Below, piece by piece: positions 57,816 to 64,000 of a stretch of 64,000 nt of DNA. The stretch is from Acinetobacter piscicola. Lineage in GTDB: Bacteria > Pseudomonadota > Gammaproteobacteria > Pseudomonadales > Moraxellaceae. The notes below the pieces were generated by a model that saw nothing but the letters and a program-made list of their open reading frames with translations, was not told the DNA's origin and searched no databases. A program made the position numbers and the translations under genes. Each line of letters begins with the position of its first letter. Position 1 is the stretch's first letter. The stretch covers positions 1 through 64,000 of the forward strand of contig NZ_KZ268706.1 in NCBI RefSeq assembly GCF_002233755.1, written 5' to 3'.

Positions 57816-58469
57816 ATGGATGTATTAAGCATTTCAAAAACGCGTTATACCACCAAAGCTTATGATGCAACTCAGAAAATTCCGCAACAACAGTTTGAAC
57901 GCTTACTTGAAGTCCTACGTTTAGCACCATCTTCTATCAATATTCAACCTTGGCACTTTTTTATTGCAGATCATCAAGTAGCGAAAGAACGCATTGCAAA
58001 AGCTTTGGTCGGTAAATATACCTATAACGCAGCTAAAGTATTGGATTCTTCTCATACGATTTTATTTTGCACCAAAGCTGACATTACCGAAGATCATCTT
58101 GCTAGCTTATTGAATCAAGATAATTTAAGTGGTCGTTTTAAAGATGAAAAAGCCAAACAAGGTCAAAAAGATAGTCGTACAGGTTATGTTGATTATTATC
58201 GTAATGAAAAAGGCGATATCCAACGTTGGGCTGAAAACCAAACCTTTATTGCTTTAGGTCAAATGCTATTAGCCGCAGGTATTGAAGGTGTTGACGCCAC
58301 ACCAATTGGCGGTTTTGATGAACAAATTATCACTGAAGAGTTAGGCTTAGCTGAAAAAGGTTTAATTCCGTCTGTCATTCTCACTTTAGGTTATCGCAGT
58401 GAGTGTGACTTTAATGCCAAACTCCCTAAATCTCGCTTAGATAAAGAAGAAATTTTTACTCAGCTTTAA
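57816..58469 (+). CDS. Nitroreductase-family NAD(P)H oxidoreductase
   Basis: A 217-residue FMN enzyme of the NfsB type. RYTTKAYDATQKIPQQQFERLLEVLRLAPSS-type FMN-binding start, then SSINIQPWHFFIA and GIEGVDATPIGGFDEQ. It reduces nitro or quinone compounds. It is a single gene. Confidence 0.88.
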   Translation: MDVLSISKTRYTTKAYDATQKIPQQQFERLLEVLRLAPSSINIQPWHFFIADHQVAKERIAKALVGKYTYNAAKVLDSSHTILFCTKADITEDHLASLLNQDNLSGRFKDEKAKQGQKDSRTGYVDYYRNEKGDIQRWAENQTFIALGQMLLAAGIEGVDATPIGGFDEQIITEELGLAEKGLIPSVILTLGYRSECDFNAKLPKSRLDKEEIFTQL

Positions 58470-58814
58470 TTACACTATTTAATATTAATGCATGTAATTG
58501 CAGGTGTTTTTTTGAGGGTGAGGATATACCCCATTTACGCATTAGTATTTAAAAATGAATCTATAAAAACTTTTTTGTTTTTGTATTTTTAAATACATCG
58601 TGTGTACTATCGCGTTAGGCGGCAAGGATGCCGTCGTTGTTCGGAGGTACAGGACGTACCTCCCGAACAACAGAGGGCTTTTGCTACTTTTCGCCCGAGA
58701 AAAGTAGAGTATCGCCTACACAAATCAATCTAAAAATTTTCACAGAAAAATAAGGCTGTGAAAACCGCTTATATCTATTTTTTAATTTTTACGAATAATA
58801 AAAACTATCAATCT
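58470..58814. repeat. Intergenic palindromic repeats
   Basis: GTATTTAAAAAT and ATTTTTAAATAC (58545-58556, 58585-58596) form a perfect 12-base inverted repeat. Next, GTTGTTCGGAGGTAC (58636-58650) pairs with GTACCTCCCGAACAAC (58656-58671) with one bulge. The module TTTTGCTACTTTTCGCCCGA / GAAAAGTAG follows at about 58678-58707. This last module is shared with the element at 16181-16465. No gene is seen. Confidence 0.55.
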
Positions 58815-60059
58815 TTAAACAGGATGACTTCTTGCAATTTCTTGGCTAATCATCACCGCAGTTGCAGCAGACAATGTCCACCCCAAATGCCCATGTCCTG
58901 TATTATAAAATACTCGTTCACGTTTACCACGTTTCACCACTGGCATCATATTCGGCATCATCGGTCTTAAACCTGCCCAAGGGATACAATGCTCCGTTGA
59001 AATATCAAAGTTTTTATTCACCCAATCGGTCAAAGGCTGAATACGATCAGACCGAATATCACGATTATAACCATTAAATTCAGCTGTTCCTGCGATACGT
59101 AAACGATTTGCACCCAAACGAGAAGTCACGATTTTGGCACTTTCATCGAGCAAACTGACCCAAGGTGCACCATTGATACTTTTTTCATCATCCAATTGCA
59201 CGGTGATTGAATACCCCTTCACTGGGTAAACATTGACACGATCACCCAATTGATTGGCCAAATGATAGCTTCCCACACCACCACAAACCACAACTGCATC
59301 GGCACTCAACTGTTCAATGACTTTTGATTGACCATCTTTATGTTCACCACTTGGATGATATTGAATATTCACGCCTTTGACAGTGTGCTCAACATTGACG
59401 ACTTCCATGCCAAAAATATATTTCACACCATATTTTTCAGTTACTTTGGCTAAACCCGTAGTGAATTTATGAATATCGCCTGTCGCATCACCTGGGCAAT
59501 AGAATCCACCGTAATATTCACCTTTTAAGCTTGGTTCAATACTTTTAATTTCTTCAGAACTCACTGCATGGCGCTCTAAACCACCTTTGCACAGTAAGCT
59601 ATTGACCCGAGTCGCCACTTCATAATCTTGCTCAGTATGATAAAAATGCAAAATGCCGCGTTTTTCTAAATCAAAATGAATACCTTCTTGTTCAGCGATA
59701 TTAAATAAGCGCTGACGAGCCAACAGCGCCATTTTTACTGTGTCTTGTGTGTTGGATTCATAATGTTTGATATTGCCTAGAAATTCTGCCAACCATGCAT
59801 ATTTGTGCAAATCAAAAGATGGATTGAGCAATAATGGCGCATCTTTACGCGCCATCCATTTAATGCCTTTTAATACTGTAGATTTTTGATTCCAAACCTC
59901 AGCATTGCAAGCCGATAGCTGACCACCGTTAGCAAACGAGGTTTCCATCGCAGGGAAAAGGTGTTTATCGATCACCGTAACTTGGTAGCCCAATTGAGCA
60001 AGCTCGTAGGCCGAGGTTACTCCTGTAATCCCTGAACCAATCACAACAATATGACACAT
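58815..60059 (-). CDS. DadA-type FAD amino acid dehydrogenase under a glycine riboswitch
   Basis: A 414-residue flavoprotein of the DAO family. The dinucleotide motif is VIGSGITGVTSAYEL near the N-terminus; NGGQLSACNAEVW and GHGHLGWTLSAATAVMIS are DadA-like. The ATG at 60059 has AAAGGAG 7 bases upstream. It converts D-amino acids or glycine to keto acids. The riboswitch at 60108-60314 suggests glycine, or amino acids linked to it, as the substrate or signal. A paralog (60437) lies upstream without such a switch. Confidence 0.88.
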   Translation of the reverse strand: MCHIVVIGSGITGVTSAYELAQLGYQVTVIDKHLFPAMETSFANGGQLSACNAEVWNQKSTVLKGIKWMARKDAPLLLNPSFDLHKYAWLAEFLGNIKHYESNTQDTVKMALLARQRLFNIAEQEGIHFDLEKRGILHFYHTEQDYEVATRVNSLLCKGGLERHAVSSEEIKSIEPSLKGEYYGGFYCPGDATGDIHKFTTGLAKVTEKYGVKYIFGMEVVNVEHTVKGVNIQYHPSGEHKDGQSKVIEQLSADAVVVCGGVGSYHLANQLGDRVNVYPVKGYSITVQLDDEKSINGAPWVSLLDESAKIVTSRLGANRLRIAGTAEFNGYNRDIRSDRIQPLTDWVNKNFDISTEHCIPWAGLRPMMPNMMPVVKRGKRERVFYNTGHGHLGWTLSAATAVMISQEIARSHPV

Positions 60060-60061
60060 AT

Positions 60062-60102
60062 GCACACTCCTTTGAAAATGCAATACTTTTTAAAATGCAT
60101 TA
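60062..60102 (-). promoter_or_regulatory. Candidate start-site sequestering hairpin after the glycine riboswitch
   Basis: Between the second aptamer and the dehydrogenase start, alternative TGCA pairings exist: AATGCA near 60097, TTGCA near 60082 and TGCAT near 60062. One of them encloses the AAAGGAG site. No intrinsic terminator is present, so control is likely at translation. Confidence 0.4.
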
Positions 60103-60107
60103 TTTCA

Positions 60108-60314
60108 AGCATGCCCCATCTGTCATGTTTACCTGAGAGCTTCGATAAAACTTAAACCATTTAAGTTTTACCATCCCCTTCGGTGAGCCATTTGCTTATT
60201 TTTACAATAGAATGACTTCTCTCCAGATTTTAAAAATTATTACAGTCCTTTTGCCTGAGAGTTTCCGGGGTCGTTGCTCCTTCGGCGAGTCTACAAGAGA
60301 CTTCTCTCCTGCAA
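60108..60314 (-). promoter_or_regulatory. Tandem glycine riboswitch
   Basis: Two aptamers on the minus strand. The first (about 60242-60314) contains GCAGGAGAGAAGTC, CGCCGAAGGAGCAA and GAAACTCTCAGGCAAAAGGA. The second (about 60110-60230) contains TGGAGAGAAGTC, TCACCGAAGGGG and CTCTCAGGTAAACATGACAG. A linker of about 12 bases joins them. These match the conserved core of gcvT-class riboswitches. It leads into the DadA-type gene at 58815-60059. Confidence 0.92.
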
Positions 60315-60436
60315 TAATATTTAATTATAGTAAAGCAACTTATATGCCATTTTCAGACACAAATACACTACATATTCGTAGACTTGTGTAAGCAAATTGG
60401 CTAAAACTCCGCTTATTGTTTAGCTAAAAATAGTAC

Positions 60437-61705
60437 TTAATAATTGACAGAATCATAACGAAACACATTCAAATCATCATATTCAATTTGAGGTTTTGTC
60501 CCTGAAATAATGTCAGAGAGTAACTTTGCAGAACCACATGACATTGTCCAACCCAGTGTTCCATGTCCAGTATTGGTATAAAGATTTTGATACTTGGTTT
60601 TGCCCACAATCGGCGTACCATCAGGGGTTGCAGGTCGTAAACCTGTCCAAAAGTGTGCCTCTGAAATATCACTGGCATTGGGGAACAATTGCTGTAAAAC
60701 CATCAATAAGGTATTTTCACGACTGGATTTTAAAGAACGATCAAAACCATTAATTTCAGCCATTCCCCCAACACGAATACGATCATCAAAACGGGTTAAG
60801 GCGATTTTATAAGTTTCATCTAAAATAGTGGAAACAGGTGATAATTCTGGGTCGATAATTTTCGTGGTAATTGAATAACCTTTCAATGGATAAACAGGTG
60901 CATCTATTCCCAACTGTTTTAATATTTCATGACTATAACTACCCAATGCAATCACATAGGCATCACCTTTTATTTTTGTACCATCTTTTAATTGAATGGC
61001 TGTAATTTGGTCTGCATTTTTTTCAATAGATTCTATAGTTGCATTAAATAAGAAATTCACACCCTGCTTTGCCGCCAATTCAGCAAGCTCAGTGGTAAAT
61101 TTTTGACAGTCTCCAGTCTGATCATTTGGAAGGCGTAATCCACCGACAAAATCTACCGTAGCATGTGCAAGTGCAGGCTCAGCTTTGATCACACCTTGCT
61201 TATCTAATAACTCAAATGGAACACCTTCATGCTTTAAAACTTCGGTATCTTTACCTGCGACATCTAATTGCTCTTGCTTCCTAAATAATTGCAATGTTCC
61301 CAATTGACGTTCATCAAAATGAATCCCTGTTTCGGCACGTAATTCATCTAAACAATCACGACTATATTCAGAAATCCGCACCATACGTTCTTTATTGATT
61401 TGATAGCGATCAATATTACACTCAGCCAACATGCGTACCATCCACTGATATTGAAACATATCTCCAGTGAGTTTAATGGCAAGGGGGGAATGCGGTTGAA
61501 ACATCCATTTGAAGGCTTTTAAAGGAATACCGGGAGCAGCCCAAGGCGATGCATAACCGGGGGAAATTTGCCCAGCATTGGCAAAACTGGTTTCTAGAGC
61601 GACATTTGGCTGACGATCAATGACTGTGACTTCATGTCCTGCTTGTTTTAAATAATATGCTGACGTTGTACCTATGACACCTGCACCAAGAACGACTATA
61701 TGCAT
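60437..61705 (-). CDS. D-amino acid dehydrogenase (DadA-type)
   Basis: A 422-residue FAD protein. The dinucleotide fold is [46 protein letters not shown] and [17 protein letters not shown] are DadA hallmarks, and [18 protein letters not shown] is typical. It oxidatively deaminates D-amino acids, passing electrons to quinones. The paralog behind it is controlled by a glycine riboswitch. No alr gene is linked. Confidence 0.9.
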   Translation of the reverse strand: MHIVVLGAGVIGTTSAYYLKQAGHEVTVIDRQPNVALETSFANAGQISPGYASPWAAPGIPLKAFKWMFQPHSPLAIKLTGDMFQYQWMVRMLAECNIDRYQINKERMVRISEYSRDCLDELRAETGIHFDERQLGTLQLFRKQEQLDVAGKDTEVLKHEGVPFELLDKQGVIKAEPALAHATVDFVGGLRLPNDQTGDCQKFTTELAELAAKQGVNFLFNATIESIEKNADQITAIQLKDGTKIKGDAYVIALGSYSHEILKQLGIDAPVYPLKGYSITTKIIDPELSPVSTILDETYKIALTRFDDRIRVGGMAEINGFDRSLKSSRENTLLMVLQQLFPNASDISEAHFWTGLRPATPDGTPIVGKTKYQNLYTNTGHGTLGWTMSCGSAKLLSDIISGTKPQIEYDDLNVFRYDSVNY

Positions 61706-61879
61706 AATAAACCGATCCTTAAACGAATCATTCGTCTTATAATAAAATTTTATAACTAATGATAAATATATTTATCATTGTTTAAATTTAGCACTTTTCA
61801 TCTTTTTCGCAATAAAGATTTGGTGATGAAGTGTCAATTCACTATCAAAATTTATGATTATATGTAATTTTAATTTTAG

Positions 61880-61917
61880 AAAAAATTAAGGATATTGAGT
61901 TATCCCAATATCCTTAA
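61880..61917 (-). terminator. Intrinsic terminator after rodA
   Basis: Perfect 12-base-pair stem TTAAGGATATTG / CAATATCCTTAA with an eight-base loop, followed on the minus strand by a T tract. Confidence 0.85.
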
Positions 61918-61947
61918 AATTGAATACTTATACTTTAATATTTTAAA

Positions 61948-63084
61948 TTAACGATGCGTATGAATCGACATCACAATACCGAAACTGGCTAATAAAGCGA
62001 TGACTGCCGTCCCGCCATAACTCATTAAAGGTAAAGGATCACCTGTTACAGGCAAAATACCACTAACCATGCCTGAATTTACAAACACATAGAAAAATAA
62101 AGATAACCCAATAGTTCCTGCCAATAAGCGGCCATAATTATGAAAACAATTTAAGCTAATCATTAAACATCTAAAAATAATTGCAGCATAAAGTACAAAT
62201 AAGAAAAAAACCCCAATAAATCCAAACTCTTCTGCATAGGTCGACATAATAAAGTCGGTATGGTGTTCAGGTAAATAGCCCAATTGAGATTGGGTGCCTT
62301 CTAGAAAACCACGACCAGAGACGCCCCCAGAACCAATGGCGATTTTAGACTGAATAATATTCCAACCTGCGCCTAAAGCATCAGACTCTGGATCAAATAA
62401 AGTCAGGATACGCTTCTTCTGATAAGTCTGAAGAACAAAAGTCCAGATCACTGGAAATGCGAGTGCCAATGCACCCAAAGTACCAATAATCAACGTCCAA
62501 GACATTCCACTCAAAAATAGTGCAAAAACACCACCAATAATAATTCCAATCGCTAAATCGGGTTGTAATAACGCCAATACAAAAGGCACGAGCATGATAA
62601 CGAGCGCAACAACGATATGTCTAAATTTAGGTGGTAATGGATTACGAGAAAAATACCAAGCCATCATCAAAGGCATGGCAAACTTCATAAATTCACTGGG
62701 TTGCATACTGCCGATACCCGGAATCGTCAACCAACGCTTTGCTCCCAAACGAACATCACCAATCAGCAATACCAATATCAATAATAAGATCGCAAATAGA
62801 TAAAACCACGGACTGACCGCTTGATAAACTTTTGGGGGAATTTGAGCACAAATAAAGAGGAGTACAAAACCAACACCAAAACTAATCCCTTGGCGTATCA
62901 CCATAGACACATCTTCTGAAGATGCGCTATACACCATCAACAAACCAAGAATCGTATTGATAATCAGGAAGCCAAGCAACCAAGGATCTAAATGTAATTT
63001 ATCCCATCTAGATACATTTTGATTAATGCTCAAACCATCTCTAACAGATTGGCGTAAAAACTTATACTGGGGTGATGGCGTCAT
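61948..63084 (-). CDS. rodA: Peptidoglycan glycosyltransferase / rod-shape protein RodA
   Basis: A 378-residue SEDS polymerase with about ten transmembrane helices. MQPSEFMKFAMPLMMAWY and the Asp-containing LLQPDLAIGIIIGGVF are conserved in SEDS enzymes, as are AEEFGFIGVFFLF and the C-terminal GGTAVIALLASFGI. It works with PBP2 in the elongasome. No pbpA or mreBCD is within the window. Confidence 0.94.
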   Translation of the reverse strand: MTPSPQYKFLRQSVRDGLSINQNVSRWDKLHLDPWLLGFLIINTILGLLMVYSASSEDVSMVIRQGISFGVGFVLLFICAQIPPKVYQAVSPWFYLFAILLLILVLLIGDVRLGAKRWLTIPGIGSMQPSEFMKFAMPLMMAWYFSRNPLPPKFRHIVVALVIMLVPFVLALLQPDLAIGIIIGGVFALFLSGMSWTLIIGTLGALALAFPVIWTFVLQTYQKKRILTLFDPESDALGAGWNIIQSKIAIGSGGVSGRGFLEGTQSQLGYLPEHHTDFIMSTYAEEFGFIGVFFLFVLYAAIIFRCLMISLNCFHNYGRLLAGTIGLSLFFYVFVNSGMVSGILPVTGDPLPLMSYGGTAVIALLASFGIVMSIHTHR

Positions 63085-63183
63085 GGATCAAATCTGTAAA
63101 CATGCTTATTTAAGATAAAATGATAAGATAAATTTAAGTAAGAAAATCTATCAATGAACAGTAATTTTGATTTTACCCTATTT

Positions 63184-63903
63184 TCATTGCTGTGACTGTA
63201 AAATCAATTTTGCCAATTCAAGATCATCTGGATAGGTTATTTTGATATTGTCTGAACGCCCCATCACCACGTTGACAGGTTCATTGATATATTCAAGCGC
63301 ACTGGCTTCATCTGTAATGACAATATCATTCTCTAAAGCAGATTCAATCGCAAATTTAAGTTTTGCAAGTGTTGAAATCTGTGGTGTCTGCGCTTGCCAT
63401 AACTGATCACGACTGATGGTTTTATTGATCTGATGTTCAGTTGCAACAAATTTGAGTGTATCTCTAACTGGAATTGCCAATATTGCACTTAAATCTTGCT
63501 CAATTGCGGTATTCAGTAAGTTTTTTAAACTTTCTGCTGTAACACAAGGTCGGGCTGCATCGTGTACAAAGACAAGATCTTGTGGATCTGCAATATGTGA
63601 AAGATAATTTAAGGCATTTAAAACCGAATCTACACGTTCTGCCCCGCCTATGCAAAAGTGAGCGATTTCTTTATTGGTCAAATTGAGTGTTTGCGCAAAA
63701 TCATCTTGCTCACCAATGGCTAAAACATAACCCGCTAGTGGCAATTGATTTAGACGGTCAATGGTATGTTCTAGTACTGTTTTATTTTCAATGATTTGAT
63801 ATTGTTTAAGTTCTGTTTTAGAAAAACGACTCCCTGTACCAGCAGCAGGAATAATTGCCCATATTTTACGGTTGGTCTGGCGCAGGATCGTCATCGTCTT
63901 CAT
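63184..63903 (-). CDS. ispD: 2-C-methyl-D-erythritol 4-phosphate cytidylyltransferase
   Basis: A 239-residue MEP-pathway enzyme. The nucleotide loop is IIPAAGTGSRF, followed by KQYQIIENKTVLEHT; VHDAARPCV and TDEASALEY are typical. It starts inside the 3' end of ftsB (overlap 38 bases). ispF is not next to it; rodA follows instead. Confidence 0.93.
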   Translation of the reverse strand: MKTMTILRQTNRKIWAIIPAAGTGSRFSKTELKQYQIIENKTVLEHTIDRLNQLPLAGYVLAIGEQDDFAQTLNLTNKEIAHFCIGGAERVDSVLNALNYLSHIADPQDLVFVHDAARPCVTAESLKNLLNTAIEQDLSAILAIPVRDTLKFVATEHQINKTISRDQLWQAQTPQISTLAKLKFAIESALENDIVITDEASALEYINEPVNVVMGRSDNIKITYPDDLELAKLILQSQQ

Positions 63904-64000
63904 TGGTTCTTAAATCGGTATTTGGATCTATATAAATCGGTTTGTAATGGGTACTAATCGTACTCATTTGTACAAATGTTTCATGTGGCTTCACTAGACC
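63866..64000 (-). CDS. ftsB: Cell division protein FtsB, C-terminal part (partial at window edge)
   Basis: The visible 44 residues read GLVKPHETFVQM, then a tail ending in NEDDDDPAPDQP. The G-x-V-K/R-P-x-E-T-F segment is the conserved FtsB C-terminus, and ftsB-ispD is a common gene pair. The rest of the gene lies outside the window. The acidic tail is longer than in E. coli FtsB. Confidence 0.8.
   Translation of the reverse strand, partial: GLVKPHETFVQMSTISTHYKPIYIDPNTDLRTNEDDDDPAPDQP

Noticed and set aside
1..64000. tRNA, rRNA or CRISPR features
   Set aside because: No cloverleaf-like T-loop/D-loop signatures, rRNA cores or regularly spaced repeats were recognised on either strand by reading; a dedicated scan was not possible.

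Overview
The window looks like chromosome of a low-GC gammaproteobacterium of the Moraxellaceae, most likely Acinetobacter. The basis is the AT-rich composition, the typical single-copy genes (aroC, prmB, argF, ppk1, trmA, glnS, lpxH, rodA, ispD), a VasX-type type VI secretion cargo cluster, and the sulfide-response genes. This assignment is inference from gene content. No rRNA, tRNA, CRISPR array or integrase gene was seen.

Bases 1-9311 form an orphan type VI secretion (T6SS) cargo island read on the minus strand: vgrG, a DUF4123 adaptor, a 980-residue VasX-like pore-forming effector, then at least three tandem paralogous membrane proteins that are probably immunity proteins. Most of these genes are joined by one-base TAATG stop/start overlaps. 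No structural T6SS genes are present. A phage-type lysozyme gene behind vgrG is interrupted by a single amber codon.

Bases 9.6-26.2 kb hold housekeeping and accessory genes: two UspA proteins, a stand-alone CTP-synthase-like amidotransferase domain, aroC-prmB, small secreted proteins, a 285-bp inverted-repeat element with an apparent target duplication, an AarF/UbiB-type kinase, two acyl-CoA dehydrogenases, a FkbM methyltransferase, a MaoC hydratase, an AraC regulator and a lone gcvH.

Bases 26.3-27.75 kb carry the DAHP synthase gene (first step of aromatic amino acid synthesis). Its long 5' leader contains two tandem short ORFs rich in Tyr, Phe and Trp codons that ordinary gene finding misses. 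The first is followed by a strong intrinsic terminator and looks like a classical attenuator. The second has a good ribosome binding site but no terminator behind it. This is the most interesting signal in the window.

Bases 27.9-34.8 kb hold a persulfide and sulfur module (Blh-type sulfur dioxygenase and two YeeE/YedE half-transporters on one side, a two-cysteine BigR-like ArsR repressor and a SulP transporter on the other), split by a zeta-toxin module and a serine beta-lactamase-like hydrolase. Next come sstT, DUF1275 and DUF2058 genes, a small PD-(D/E)XK-like protein, the methylcitrate genes prpB-prpC with a divergent TetR regulator, argF, ppk1, a small alarmone-hydrolase-like HD protein, a LysR regulator, trmA, a FadL porin, glnS, ppiB, lpxH and a nitroreductase.

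Bases 58.8-64 kb contain two DadA-type amino acid dehydrogenases, one of them behind a tandem glycine riboswitch, then rodA, ispD and the end of ftsB.
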